Position numbers and translations under genes: made by a program
Source of the DNA: Lichenicoccus sp964247695
Lineage (GTDB): Bacteria; Pseudomonadota; Alphaproteobacteria; Acetobacterales; Acetobacteraceae
Length of the DNA stretch: 64,000 nt
Direction: 5' to 3'
NCBI GenBank assembly: GCA_964247695.1
Contig: CAXTVI010000016.1
Span: 1 to 64,000, forward strand
Shown: positions 33,130 through 42,559 of the stretch, piece after piece
How the letters are laid out: each line of letters opens with the position of its first letter
How positions within the stretch are numbered: position 1 is the stretch's first letter
Notes under the pieces: generated by a model
Database searches by the model: none
What the model was told of the DNA's origin: nothing
Seen by the model: only the letters and a program-made list of their open reading frames with translations

Positions 33130-34140
33130 ATGGTTCACCTGCACACCGACACGCACCTGCACCACGACCATGACCACGATCACGATGATGACCATGATCA
33201 TGGACACGGGTGTGGCGGCACGCACGGCCACGCGCACGGACCGGGCGGCCACAGCCATGCACCGGCAAGCTTCGGGCGGGCGTTCGCGATCGGCATCGCG
33301 CTGAACGCCGCCTATGTCGGCGGCGAGGCGGTGGCCGGGCTGCTCGCGCACTCGCTCGCGCTGCTGGCCGATGCCGGACACAATCTCGGCGACGTGCTGG
33401 GGCTCGCCGCCGCGTGGCTGGCGCAGGGGCTCGGGCGTCGGCAGCCGACGACGCGCTACACGTACGGGCTGCGTCGCTCCTCGATCCTGTCGGCGCTCGG
33501 CAACGCGGTGGTGCTGCTGGTGGTGACCGGCGCCATCGCCTGGGAGGCAGTGCGCCGCCTGCTGCTCGCCCCCGCGCCGGTCGGCGGCGAGACGGTCATG
33601 GCGGTGGCGGCGATCGGGATCGTCGTGAACGGCATCACCGCGCTGATGTTCGCCGCGGGCCGCAAGGGCGACCTCAACATCAAGGCCGCCTTCCAGCACA
33701 TGGCCGCGGACGCGTTGCTGGCGGCCGGCGTGGTCGCGGCCGGCGCCGTGATCTGGCTGACCGGCTGGTTGTGGCTCGACCCCCTGGTCAGCCTGGTGCT
33801 GAGCGCGGTCATCGTGTTCGGCACCTGGTCGGTGCTGCGGCACTCGCTCGACCTGGCGCTCGACGCCGTGCCGCCTGGCATCGACCGCACCGAAGTGGAG
33901 GGGTTCCTGCGGCAGCTGCCCGGCGTGGTCGACCTGCACGACCTGCACATCTGGGGCATGTCCACCACCGAGACCGCGTTGACCGCGCATCTGGTGCGTC
34001 CCGGCCGTACGGTGGATGACGCGATGCTGCGCCAGGCGGCGACCGACCTCCGGCTGCGCTTCGGCATCGGCCACGCCACCTTCCAGATCGAGCAGGAGCT
34101 GGACGGGCTCTGCATCCTGGCCGTCGCCGGGAGTGTCTGA
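33130..34140 (+). CDS. Cation diffusion facilitator metal exporter (CzcD/ZitB-like)
   Basis: 336 residues. A His/Asp-rich cytoplasmic N-terminus (residues 3-45, about 18 His) probably binds metal. Six transmembrane helices follow. The transport-site motifs are ALLADAGHNLGDVLGL (helix 2, HxxxD) and AFQHMAADALLAAGVV (helix 5, HxxxD), the set used for Zn2+ in CDF proteins. A cytoplasmic domain (about 245-336; VDLHDLHIWGMSTTETALTAHL, HATFQIE) has the usual dimer fold. Likely exports Zn2+/Co2+ by proton antiport. No metal-sensor gene is adjacent. Confidence 0.93.
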   Translation: MVHLHTDTHLHHDHDHDHDDDHDHGHGCGGTHGHAHGPGGHSHAPASFGRAFAIGIALNAAYVGGEAVAGLLAHSLALLADAGHNLGDVLGLAAAWLAQGLGRRQPTTRYTYGLRRSSILSALGNAVVLLVVTGAIAWEAVRRLLLAPAPVGGETVMAVAAIGIVVNGITALMFAAGRKGDLNIKAAFQHMAADALLAAGVVAAGAVIWLTGWLWLDPLVSLVLSAVIVFGTWSVLRHSLDLALDAVPPGIDRTEVEGFLRQLPGVVDLHDLHIWGMSTTETALTAHLVRPGRTVDDAMLRQAATDLRLRFGIGHATFQIEQELDGLCILAVAGSV

Positions 34141-34317
34141 GCGCACGCGCTGTTGGCTTGCACCGCCAATTCATGGCCGTTCCCGCCGCGGCGCCGAGGC
34201 AGGGATACCGAAAACTTTCCGCTAAATCAGTGGTCTAGGATGATCACCGGGCTGGCATAGTGGTTGCTACACGGTTTCCGTCGGCACCCGCCGGCAAAAC
34301 CAAGGGAGCGAAGAACC

Positions 34318-34689
34318 ATGGCCGGTCGTATCCGCCGGGGACTTGCGAGCGCCGTCGCGCCGACAACCGCCGCCTGCGGCCTGGTCGCCTGCATGACAGC
34401 CACCGCCGCCGCCTGCGACGGCAAGAGCTACAGCCAAAGCATCAGCGCCGGCCAGACGGTTTCCGGCGGCGGACTGGTGGTGCGCCTGGACCGCGCCAGG
34501 CTGTTCGACCAGGACCCGGACAAGTACATCATTTCGGTGAAGGACGACGGCAGCATCCTCGCCGACCACGTGCTGGTGGTTCAGCATGGCAGCGTCGACT
34601 TCCACACCAAATGCGGCACGGTCTCGATCGGCGCCGACAGGAAAATGTTTGGCAGCGGCACCCTGACGGTGAGCTGGAGCTATTTCTAG
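34318..34689 (+). CDS. Small secreted protein of unknown function
   Basis: 123 residues. Signal peptide residues 1-33 (basic AGRIRRG, then VAPTTAACGLVACMTATAAA, cleavage before CDGKSY). The mature part is about 90 residues, beta-rich, with SQSISAGQTVSGGGLVVRLDRARLFD, YIISVKDDGS and a C-terminal GSGTLTVSWSYF; two cysteines could pair. I do not recognise the family. The ATG at 34318 is preceded by AGGGAG at 9 nt; an in-frame ATG 54 nt upstream lacks support. It converges on the kinase gene with a 1-bp gap. Confidence 0.7.
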   Translation: MAGRIRRGLASAVAPTTAACGLVACMTATAAACDGKSYSQSISAGQTVSGGGLVVRLDRARLFDQDPDKYIISVKDDGSILADHVLVVQHGSVDFHTKCGTVSIGADRKMFGSGTLTVSWSYF

Positions 34690-34690
34690 A

Positions 34691-35650
34691 TCAGATGGCT
34701 GGCGATCCGACCAGGATCAGGCCACGCAGGCGCTCGACCGTGACGCGCTCAGGCTTCGCCGTGCCGGGAGCGGTGACCGCGGCACCGCCCGCCGCGATCC
34801 CCCAGGCAAACGCATCCTCGGGCGTGCGGCCGTCCGCCAGGGCCATGACCATTCCGGCCAGGAAGCTGTCACCGGCCCCCACCGTGCCGTTCACCACCAC
34901 GTCGAGCGCCGGCAGCCGCAGCGTGCCGTTCTCGGACGCCAGCACCGCGCCGTTCTCACCGAGCGTCAGCGCCACCAGCCGGGCCCGGCCGCTGCGCACG
35001 ATCTCCATCGCGGCGGCCTCCTGGGCCTGCGGATCCGGCAGCCGGCGCCCGACGATGCTCTCAAGCTCGGTGAGGCTCGACTTCACCAGCTCGACCCCGC
35101 CATCCGCGAGCCCCGCGCGCAGCGCCGGCCCGGACGTGTCGAGCACGTAGCGGATCGCCCGGCGCCGGGCGACCTGGCCGAGCTGGGCATAGAAATCTTC
35201 CGGCGTGCCGGGCGGCAGGCTGCCGCTGGCGATCAGCCAGCCGGCCTCCAGGCTCTGCGCCGCGTCGAGCATCGCCGTCCAGTCCGCCTCGGCCAGGGTC
35301 GGACCCGCCGCGATGAAGCGGTATTCGTGGCCGGTCGAGGCGTCCGTCACCGTGTGGCTGGTACGGGTGCGGCCAGGGATCTGCACGATCCGGTGCTGCA
35401 CGCCACCCTCCTGCAGCAGCTCCTCGAGCAGCCGCCCGCTGGACCCGCCGGCCAGCACCAGCGCCAGCGAGCGACCGCCGAGCGCGTGCATCACGCTGGC
35501 GACGTTCACCCCGCCGCCGCCTGCATCCTGCCGCTCCGCGAACGTGCGCAGCTTGTGCGTCGGGCGCACGCTCTGCGCCTGCGAGGCGATGTCGATGGTC
35601 GGGTTCATCGTCACGGTGGCGATCAACGGCAAGGCGGAGAACGGCGGCAT
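34691..35650 (-). CDS. PfkB-family hexose kinase (1-phosphofructokinase-like)
   Basis: 319 residues. ATP-dependent sugar (phosphate) kinase of the ribokinase fold. The N-terminus LIATVTMNPTIDIASQAQSV is typical of 1-phosphofructokinase/Pfk-2/LacC. AGGGGVNVASVMHALGG is the first PfkB signature, and NGTVGAGDSFLAGMVMAL carries the anion hole and catalytic Asp (GAGDS). The exact substrate (fructose 1-phosphate, fructose 6-phosphate or tagatose 6-phosphate) cannot be fixed; no fru PTS genes are adjacent. ATG 35650 is chosen; GTG 35659, three codons upstream, is equally possible. Confidence 0.9.
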   Translation of the reverse strand: MPPFSALPLIATVTMNPTIDIASQAQSVRPTHKLRTFAERQDAGGGGVNVASVMHALGGRSLALVLAGGSSGRLLEELLQEGGVQHRIVQIPGRTRTSHTVTDASTGHEYRFIAAGPTLAEADWTAMLDAAQSLEAGWLIASGSLPPGTPEDFYAQLGQVARRRAIRYVLDTSGPALRAGLADGGVELVKSSLTELESIVGRRLPDPQAQEAAAMEIVRSGRARLVALTLGENGAVLASENGTLRLPALDVVVNGTVGAGDSFLAGMVMALADGRTPEDAFAWGIAAGGAAVTAPGTAKPERVTVERLRGLILVGSPAI

Positions 35651-35713
35651 GCACGGCACTCGAAGCGGATCGCCCCATCATGGACCCGGCTGCTCCGGGA
35701 TTGGAAGCCAGGC

Positions 35714-36856
35714 TTAGAACAGCGCCATCTGGGCCGGCTCGGGGGCGGCAACGGTGCCGCGCGCCCCTGGTCCGTGCGCCGCATCCGACGGCGGCTGGAA
35801 CTGCGAGGTGTCCAGGGGTGCACGCCCCTCCAGACCGAGCTTCGCCGCCATCCGCCTGAACCGTTGCGCCAGCATGTCGGCATAGACGCCCTGGCCGCGG
35901 AAGCGATGGCCGAAACGGCTATCGTTGAGCGCACCCGCGCGCGTCTCGCGCACCAGGTTGAGCACGTGCCGTGCCCGCTGCGGATAATGCTGGTGCAGCC
36001 AGGTTTCGAACATCTGGCGCAGCTCGAGCGGCAGCCGCAGCAGCACGTAGCTGGCATCGCAGGCGCCGCGGGAAGCAGCCGCCTCGAGGATGCGCTCCAG
36101 CTCGGCGTCATTCAGCCCGGGGATCATCGGCGCCGCCAGCACGCCGGCCGGGATGCCGGCCTCGCTCAGGCCGGCGATCGCCGCCAGCCGCCGGACCGGG
36201 GTGGCCGCGCGCGGCTCCATGCGACGCGCCAGCTCGGGATCGAGCGTGGTGACCGACAGCCAGACCCGCACCAGCCCGCGGCTCGCCAGCCGCGACAGGA
36301 TGTCGGTGTCGCGCAGCACACCCGCAGACTTGGTGACGATGCTGACCGGGTGGCCGAACCGCTCCAGCACCTCCAGCACCGAGCGGGTCAGCGACAGGGT
36401 GCGCTCGACCGGCTGATACGGGTCGGTGTTGGAGCCAAGCTGGATGGTGCGCGGCACGTAGCCGGGGCGGCGCAGCTCGCGTTCGAGCAAGCGTGCGATC
36501 TCGGGCTTGAAGGTCAGCCGGGTCTCGAAATCCAGGCCGGGCGAGTAGCCGAGATAGGCGTGGCTCGGCCGCGCATAGCAGTAGACGCAGCCATGCTCGC
36601 AGCCGCGATACGGATTGACCGCCCGGTCGAAGCCGAGGTCCGGACTCTGGTTCCAGGCGATCGCGCTGCGGCTGGCATCGCGCGCGAGCGTCGTGGCGAC
36701 GGCAGGCGGCGCCAGGGTCTCCGCGCCGATGCTGTCCCAGCCATCGTCGAAGGCCTCGGAGTTGTGGCGATCGTAGCGGTTGCCGACATTGCCGGAGACG
36801 CCACGACCCCGGCGTATCGCGGGTGCTGTTTCGGCGGTGCCCGTCTGGTCCTGCAT
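35714..36856 (-). CDS. PA0069-family radical SAM protein
   Basis: 380 residues. The 4Fe-4S/SAM cluster motif CEHGCVYCYAR has CX3CX2C spacing, as in spore-photoproduct-lyase-related radical SAM proteins. GRGVSGNVGNRYDRH near the N-terminus, AVNPYRGCEHG, IQLGSNTDPYQPVERTLSLTR and the C-terminal LNDSRFGHRFRGQG block match the PA0069/Rv2578c family. The reaction is unknown. The end PAQMALF resembles the family tail. Stands alone, so context gives no clue. Confidence 0.9.
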   Translation of the reverse strand: MQDQTGTAETAPAIRRGRGVSGNVGNRYDRHNSEAFDDGWDSIGAETLAPPAVATTLARDASRSAIAWNQSPDLGFDRAVNPYRGCEHGCVYCYARPSHAYLGYSPGLDFETRLTFKPEIARLLERELRRPGYVPRTIQLGSNTDPYQPVERTLSLTRSVLEVLERFGHPVSIVTKSAGVLRDTDILSRLASRGLVRVWLSVTTLDPELARRMEPRAATPVRRLAAIAGLSEAGIPAGVLAAPMIPGLNDAELERILEAAASRGACDASYVLLRLPLELRQMFETWLHQHYPQRARHVLNLVRETRAGALNDSRFGHRFRGQGVYADMLAQRFRRMAAKLGLEGRAPLDTSQFQPPSDAAHGPGARGTVAAPEPAQMALF

Positions 36857-37098
36857 CGGTGATCCTCCGCGTTGCCGGTCATGATCTACGTCAACATGGC
36901 CGGCGAACGTGACACGCGCAAGAACGAATACAGAACATAAGCCCTCCCGGCATCTTGTCGCCCATGCCGAGGCTGGGTCATGCTGAGGCCGCCGCCCGGC
37001 TGTTCACGCTGCATCTTCGGGCGCCGGAATGCTAGGATGCGGATACCGCGCAAGGATCCACAGCCATCCCAGGTAGCATCAACGCGGCTTGCAGAGAG

Positions 37099-39168
37099 AT
37101 GAAGTCCGGCATGCCCCTCATCGCCATCCTCGACGACCCGGGCCGGCCGTTGCAGGAGCGCTTCGGGCTTGCGGTCGGTCCCGAGGTCGTGCTGCAGGCC
37201 TTCACAAGCGAACCCGAGCTGCGTCACGGACTTGCCGGGATACCCGATCTCGTCATCGCCGCGCCGGGCCTTGCGGGTTTCGATGCGGCTGCCTTCGCCC
37301 GGGATCTCGCCGGCATGCCAGGATGCGGCGACGTTCCGCTCCTGCTGGCCGGAGCCGGGGAGGAGCCGGCCGGCATCGCGGCGCGCGCCTGGCGGCTGCT
37401 CTGGTCCCGCACGCGCGGCGCGGCGGCGGCCGGCGAGCACGCGCTGGCGCAACTGGTCGACGCGGTGCCGGTCCTGCTCAGCGTCTGCGACGCTGACGGA
37501 CGGTTCGTCCTGGTCAACGCGCTGTACGGGAGGGTCGCCGCCACCCATCCTGGCGGCATGGTCGGGCTGCGCATGGCCGACGCGTTCGGCGAGGCCTACG
37601 AGCAGCGGCACCTGACGCTCGACGGGCTGGTGCTGCGCACCGGCAATGCACTGCCCGGTTTCGAGGAGGAGATCACCGACCGCAACGGCGTCACCCGCGT
37701 CCTGCTGACCACCAAGACACCGTTCCGGGGCAGCGGCGGGCAGCCCGGCGTGCTGACCACCTCGCTCGACATCACCGAGCGGCGCCGGGCCGAGACGCGC
37801 CTGGCGCAACTGGCGAGCCACGACGCGCTCACCGGGCTGCCGAACCGGGTGCTGCTGCGTTCCCGCCTGGAGCGGCGGCTCGAGGTGCCACGCCCGCGCA
37901 GCACCTCCGCGGTGCTGTTCCTCGATCTGGATTTCTTCAAGCTCGCGAACGACCAGATCGGGCACGAGAACGGCGACCTGCTGCTGCGCGAGGTGGCGCG
38001 GCGCCTGGAGCGCGCGGTGGCACCCGGCGACCTGGTGGCGCGCCTGGCCGGCGACGAGTTCGCCATCCTGCAGAGCATCCCGCTTGCCACCGCAGCGGCC
38101 GCGGACCTCGCGACCCAGACCGAAAGCCTCAGGAGCACCGGCCTCGCCCAGCAGGTGCTGCAGCTCATCGAGACGCCGTTCCAGTGCGGCGAGGAGGCCG
38201 TGCACATCACCTGCAGCATCGGAATCGCGCTGCATCCACAGGATGGCGTGACCGCCGACGAGCTGCTGCGCAGCGCCGAGCTCGCCATGCACGGCGCCAA
38301 GGCCGACGGACGCGCTTGCTGGCGGCTCTGCGTGCCCAACCTGAGCGAGCAGGCCGACCAGGCGGCGCGGCTGCGCGCCGACCTGCGCGAGGCCCTGGAA
38401 CGGGGCGAGTTCGTGGTGCACTACCAGCCGCAGGTGGCGCTCGCGACCGGGCACATCGCCGGAGTCGAGGCGCTGCTGCGCTGGAACCGGCCCGGCAGCG
38501 GGCTGCTGCGCCCGGGCGAATTTCTCCAGGGCGCCCTGGAGGCCGGCCTGCTCGATTCAATCGACCGCTGGGTGCTGCACCAGGCCTGCCAGGATGCCGC
38601 CGACTGGCAGGCGCTGGGGCTCCCGCGCATCCGCCTCGGCATCAACCTGTCGCCTCGCATCCTCGATAGCGGCCAGGCGCTGGACCTGGTCACCGAGACT
38701 CTCGCGATGACCGGCCTGGATGCGACCCTGCTGGAACTCGAGCTGACCGAGGGCGACCTGGTCGAGGACCTCGACGCGGCGGCCGGCATGCTGGCCTCGC
38801 TGCGCCAGCTCGGGGTGGCCATCGCGATCGACGATTTCGGCATGGGCTATTCATCGCTGAACTACGTGAAGAGCTTTCCGGTCGACCGGCTCAAGATCGA
38901 CCAGTCCTTCGTGCGCGACCTCGAGACCGAGAGCCAGGACGCCACCATCGTGCATGCCATCATCACGCTCGGCCACAGCCTGGGCCTGAGCATCGTAGCC
39001 GAGGGCGTGGAGACGGTCGGCCAGCTCACGATGCTGATGAGCGACGGCTGCGACGAGATCCAGGGCTACTATTTCAGCGAGCCGCTGCCGCGCGGCGAGC
39101 TCGAGGAGATCCTGAGGCGCGAGCAGGCTCTGGCGGGGCCGCTGGCCATGCCGGCGGCGCTCGCGTGA
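37099..39168 (+). CDS. Hybrid GGDEF/EAL cyclic-di-GMP protein with PAS and receiver-like N-terminus
   Basis: 689 residues. Residues 1-95 look like a receiver domain without the full acidic pocket (AILDDPGRPL, DLVIAAPG, DVPLLLAGA). A PAS domain follows (about 118-235; ending LTTSLDITERRRAE). The GGDEF domain (about 240-400) has DALTGLPNRVLL and the active-site loop RLAGDEFAIL, an AGDEF variant. The EAL domain (about 420-680) has GVEALLRWN, INLSPRIL, LELELTEGDL, IAIDDFGMGYSSLNYVK, LKIDQSFV, VAEGVET and EIQGYYFSEPLP, so all metal and catalytic residues of a phosphodiesterase are present. Net activity is probably c-di-GMP breakdown tuned by PAS; no membrane helix, so cytoplasmic. Confidence 0.93.
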   Translation: MKSGMPLIAILDDPGRPLQERFGLAVGPEVVLQAFTSEPELRHGLAGIPDLVIAAPGLAGFDAAAFARDLAGMPGCGDVPLLLAGAGEEPAGIAARAWRLLWSRTRGAAAAGEHALAQLVDAVPVLLSVCDADGRFVLVNALYGRVAATHPGGMVGLRMADAFGEAYEQRHLTLDGLVLRTGNALPGFEEEITDRNGVTRVLLTTKTPFRGSGGQPGVLTTSLDITERRRAETRLAQLASHDALTGLPNRVLLRSRLERRLEVPRPRSTSAVLFLDLDFFKLANDQIGHENGDLLLREVARRLERAVAPGDLVARLAGDEFAILQSIPLATAAAADLATQTESLRSTGLAQQVLQLIETPFQCGEEAVHITCSIGIALHPQDGVTADELLRSAELAMHGAKADGRACWRLCVPNLSEQADQAARLRADLREALERGEFVVHYQPQVALATGHIAGVEALLRWNRPGSGLLRPGEFLQGALEAGLLDSIDRWVLHQACQDAADWQALGLPRIRLGINLSPRILDSGQALDLVTETLAMTGLDATLLELELTEGDLVEDLDAAAGMLASLRQLGVAIAIDDFGMGYSSLNYVKSFPVDRLKIDQSFVRDLETESQDATIVHAIITLGHSLGLSIVAEGVETVGQLTMLMSDGCDEIQGYYFSEPLPRGELEEILRREQALAGPLAMPAALA

Positions 39169-39169
39169 C

Positions 39170-40246
39170 CTATCTGGGGGACAGGTCGACCACCGCCATC
39201 CGGCCGCCCTCGGTGCCGAAGGCGAGGCAGGCGCCGTCCGGCGAGTAGGCCAGCGCCGTCACCGCCTGATGTCCCTCGCTGCCATGCGGCCCGCACACCG
39301 GAAGCACCTTCTTGGTCGCCACGTCGGCCATCAGCACGGTGCCGTCCGCAAATCCTGCCGCCACGACGTCGTGCTGCGGATGGAAGGCGACACGGGTGCA
39401 CAGCACGTTCTGGATGCCGGCGAGTTCGGTTGGCGGCTTGCCCATCGGTCCGCCGCCGAAGAACGGCCACAGCACCACGGCATCGGCCCCCGACGTCGCC
39501 AGCCAGCGGCCGCTGCGCGAGAACGAGATCGACTGCGTCTTCTGCGGATACCCGCTCATTCGCATGTTGTGGCCGTCGGGCAGCCGCCAGCCATGCAGTT
39601 CGTTCTCCTGCATGGCGGTAACCAGCGCCTCGCCGTTGGGATGCAGCGCGATGCCGATATGGCTACCCTTCCAGGCCAGCAGGCGCGGTGCGTCACTCTT
39701 GGTATTCACGAACCGCAGCGTGGCGCCGCCATAGTGCGACGTGGCGATGCGCCTCCCCTTGGCATCGAACACCACGCCGGAGACCGTGCTGTCATGCTCG
39801 AGCGTGCGGACCAGGGCGCCGGCGCCGTCGCGCAGCTCGACCTGCTTGCCGACGGCGGACGCGATCAGCACCGTGCGCCCGTCCACCACGCTCGCCACAT
39901 GCTCGACCCAGCGCCGGCCGCGGGCGATCTCGTGCACCGCATCGTCGGCATCGATCCGGCACAGCCGGTTGTCGTCGCCGCCGGTCAGGAAGCCCTGCGG
40001 CGTCACATCCTGCGCGAGGGCCAGGACTGAGCCGTCATGCACCTCGAGCCGCCGCCAATGCTCGGCCGCCCCCCGGCGCGGCGTCACATGCACGGTGCCC
40101 TCGCCCGTCGCGAACGCCATCCGGCTGGAGTCGCGGGCGACGGCGCAACCGACGACGAAACCGTCGGCCTGCTGCACCGCGCCCCTCGTCGTGAGCAACT
40201 CGTCGACCGGAGGCGGTCGCACGGGTTGGGTGAAGGTGCTGCTCAT
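39170..40246 (-). CDS. WD40-repeat protein coupled to a CobW GTPase
   Basis: 358 residues, about seven WD40-like blades (VLALAQDVTPQGFLTGGDDNRLCRID, VSGVVFDAKGRRIATSHYGG, IALHPNGEALVTAMQENELHGW, ISFSRSGRWLATSGADAVVLWPF, VAFHPQHDVVAAGFADGTVLMAD, VTALAYSPDGACLAFGTEGG). No signal peptide. The start overlaps the stop of the GTPase gene by ATGA, so the two are made together. WD40 proteins next to CobW-type zinc chaperones recur in alphaproteobacteria as far as I recall; the role is presumably scaffolding, unproven. Confidence 0.88.
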   Translation of the reverse strand: MSSTFTQPVRPPPVDELLTTRGAVQQADGFVVGCAVARDSSRMAFATGEGTVHVTPRRGAAEHWRRLEVHDGSVLALAQDVTPQGFLTGGDDNRLCRIDADDAVHEIARGRRWVEHVASVVDGRTVLIASAVGKQVELRDGAGALVRTLEHDSTVSGVVFDAKGRRIATSHYGGATLRFVNTKSDAPRLLAWKGSHIGIALHPNGEALVTAMQENELHGWRLPDGHNMRMSGYPQKTQSISFSRSGRWLATSGADAVVLWPFFGGGPMGKPPTELAGIQNVLCTRVAFHPQHDVVAAGFADGTVLMADVATKKVLPVCGPHGSEGHQAVTALAYSPDGACLAFGTEGGRMAVVDLSPR

Positions 40247-41241
40247 TGCGCGACGCAGGACTCGAAGCCGCGGCGCAGGCGCGGCCGGTTGAGGTTGCGA
40301 CCGATGAACACCAGCCGCGAGGTGCGGGCCTCGTCGGCCGTCCAGGGCGCCACGAAATCGCCGTCCGCCATCATGTGCACCGCCTGGAAGGCGAAGCGCC
40401 GGGGCTCGCCCTTGTACGACAGGATGCCCTTGGAGCGCAGGATGTCCTGCCCCTGCTCCTGCAGCACGGCGCCGATCCAGGCCTGGAATTTCGCCGCGTC
40501 GAGTGGCGCCTCCACCTCGAACGACAGGCTCTGCACCTCATCGTCGTGGCTGTGGCTGTCGCTCTCCAGGAAGTCCGGAGCCACCTCCAAAGCGCGCTTC
40601 AGGTCGAAGCCGCCCTGGTCGAGCAGGTCGGTGATGGCGACGCGGCCGCGCTGCGCGCGATGGATGCGCGCGTAGCGGTTGATGCCGCGTATGCGCGCCT
40701 CGACCGCATCGAGGGTCGCCGCATCCACGAGGTCGGTCTTGTTGAGCACGATGACGTCGGCGAACGCGATCTGGTTCTGCGCCTCGCGGCTGTCGGCGAG
40801 ACGCGCCGGCAGGTTGAGCGCATCGACCACGGTGACGACCGCATCGAGCCGGGTCTTCGCCTTTACCTCGTCATCGACAAAGAAGGTCTGGGCGACCGGC
40901 GCCGGGTCGGCGAGGCCGGTGGTCTCGACGATGATGCCGTCGAACCGGCCGCGGCGCTTCATCAGGCTGCCCAGGATGCGGATGAGGTCACCGCGCACGG
41001 TGCAGCAGATGCAGCCGTTGTTCATCTCGAAGACCTCCTCGTCGGCGTCCACCACGAGGTCGTTATCCACGCCGAGTTCGCCGAACTCGTTGATCACCAC
41101 GGCATATTTGCGGCCATGCTCGGCGGTGAGGATGTGGTTCAGCAGCGTGGTCTTGCCGGCGCCGAGGAAGCCGGTGAGCACGGTGACCGGGATCAGGGCG
41201 GGCCTGGTCTCGGATGCGGGAGCGGTCCGGGTCTCTGACAT
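40243..41241 (-). CDS. CobW/G3E-family GTPase (putative zinc metallochaperone)
   Basis: 332 residues. P-loop LTGFLGAGKTTLLNHIL, the metal-binding CxCC motif in MNNGCICCTVRGDLI, GLADPAPVAQTFF, and the base-recognition motif VLNKTDLV. A His/Asp-rich loop (ESDSHSHDDEVQ) precedes the CobW C-terminal domain (about 240-325; LRSKGILSYKGEPRRFAFQAVHMM). No cobalamin genes are near, so a zinc-transfer role is more likely than cobalt. Followed by an overlapping WD40 gene. Confidence 0.93.
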   Translation of the reverse strand: MSETRTAPASETRPALIPVTVLTGFLGAGKTTLLNHILTAEHGRKYAVVINEFGELGVDNDLVVDADEEVFEMNNGCICCTVRGDLIRILGSLMKRRGRFDGIIVETTGLADPAPVAQTFFVDDEVKAKTRLDAVVTVVDALNLPARLADSREAQNQIAFADVIVLNKTDLVDAATLDAVEARIRGINRYARIHRAQRGRVAITDLLDQGGFDLKRALEVAPDFLESDSHSHDDEVQSLSFEVEAPLDAAKFQAWIGAVLQEQGQDILRSKGILSYKGEPRRFAFQAVHMMADGDFVAPWTADEARTSRLVFIGRNLNRPRLRRGFESCVAQ

Positions 41242-41245
41242 GGGC

Positions 41246-42559
41246 TCAGCCTCGAAGGGTGACAGGGCGTGAAGCGATCGGCCGCTGCATATAGGGCGTC
41301 GCGGCCGCCAGTCCCAACCCCAGGATCAGGAAGAACCAGCCGCCGAGCGGCATGTTGGTAAAGGCGCTGGACGAGGCGATCGGCCATTCCTGGATCAGCA
41401 CCGCCACGAACAGCCCGGTGCGCCAGGCCTGCTGCACGGCGCTCTGGCCGGGCGGTTGCCGGGGTTCGAGTGCCCGCAGCCAGGCCAGCACCAGCAGGCA
41501 GAACAGCACCAGCCCGGGTAGACCGGCATCGGTGAGGGCCTGCAGGTAGTGGTTGTGCGGATGCTGCACGCAGAAGCCAGCCCCGCCGCCATCGGAGGTC
41601 GCCGGCGCCAGCGGCGACACGCCATGGAAATATTGCGGCAGCGGGCAGCCGGTGCGGAAGCCGTCGAAGCCGCGTCCGGTCAGCGGATTGCCCCGCGCGA
41701 TGGCGAGCGCGCGGCCGAGGATCAGGCCGTATGGGCTGCTGCCGAAATGCTGCATCTGGCGCTCGAACAGCAGCACCAGGTGCGAGAAGCTGCGCGGCGA
41801 AACCACCGCAGAGACCCCGACCAGCACCGGGACCAGTGCGAGGCACGCCAGCAGCGGCACGCGCAGGCGGGGCAGCATCAGGCATGCCACGACCAGCCCG
41901 AGCCCGCAGAGCAGCAGCGGCACGCGCTGGCCGGACAGCACCATCAGGGCGAGGCCGCCAATTAGGATCGCGATGGCTCCTGCGATGCCGGCCACACGCT
42001 GGGGGCGCGAGACGCCGCGTCCGATCAACCAGGCACAGGCCGGCAGCATGGTCGGGAACAGCAGCCGCGACAGCGGCGCCGCCGCGCGCGGGTGGTCGTA
42101 TGGTCCGGTCAGGGTGCCGTCATGGAAGCGCGGCATGCCGAACAGGTTGTGACCGGTGACCGCCTGCAGCAGCAGCTGCGCGGCGATATAGGCGAAGCTC
42201 GCCCAGAGCAGCCAGGCGAGCCAGCGCTGGTGGCGCACATCACGCAGCACCCACGCCTGCAGCGCCGCCGGAAACAGCAGGAAACGCACGGTCAGCAGCG
42301 CCTGCAGGAAGGACTTCCCGCCGCCCTGCCCCAGTGAGGCAACCGGCAGCGAGCACACCACCAGCCACAGCCACCAGAGCGCCGCGATCCCGACCCAGGC
42401 CTGCCGGGTCCAGCGCCAGTCGCGCATCACCGTCGAGCGCAGCAGGAACAGCACGGCGACCGCATCGATGCAGCCTTCGGCCAGGGCGCGTCCATGCACC
42501 AGGAACAGCGGACATAGCAACGCGGCCACAAGGGCCACGCGGTCGAGCGGACGGGTCAT
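41246..42559 (-). CDS. O-antigen ligase/polymerase-like membrane protein (Wzy/WaaL family)
   Basis: 437 residues with about 11 transmembrane helices and one large periplasmic loop (about 290-375). The loop ends in CVQHPHNHYLQALTDAGLPGLVLF, the Wzy_C-type conserved H-N-x-x-L segment; NPLTGRGFDGFRTGCP lies just before it. Members join or polymerise lipid-linked glycans on the periplasmic face. ATG 42559 overlaps the upstream glycosyltransferase stop as ATGA, so the pair is a two-gene polysaccharide unit. The gap to cobW is 4 bp, on the same strand, so read-through is likely. Confidence 0.85.
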   Translation of the reverse strand: MTRPLDRVALVAALLCPLFLVHGRALAEGCIDAVAVLFLLRSTVMRDWRWTRQAWVGIAALWWLWLVVCSLPVASLGQGGGKSFLQALLTVRFLLFPAALQAWVLRDVRHQRWLAWLLWASFAYIAAQLLLQAVTGHNLFGMPRFHDGTLTGPYDHPRAAAPLSRLLFPTMLPACAWLIGRGVSRPQRVAGIAGAIAILIGGLALMVLSGQRVPLLLCGLGLVVACLMLPRLRVPLLACLALVPVLVGVSAVVSPRSFSHLVLLFERQMQHFGSSPYGLILGRALAIARGNPLTGRGFDGFRTGCPLPQYFHGVSPLAPATSDGGGAGFCVQHPHNHYLQALTDAGLPGLVLFCLLVLAWLRALEPRQPPGQSAVQQAWRTGLFVAVLIQEWPIASSSAFTNMPLGGWFFLILGLGLAAATPYMQRPIASRPVTLRG

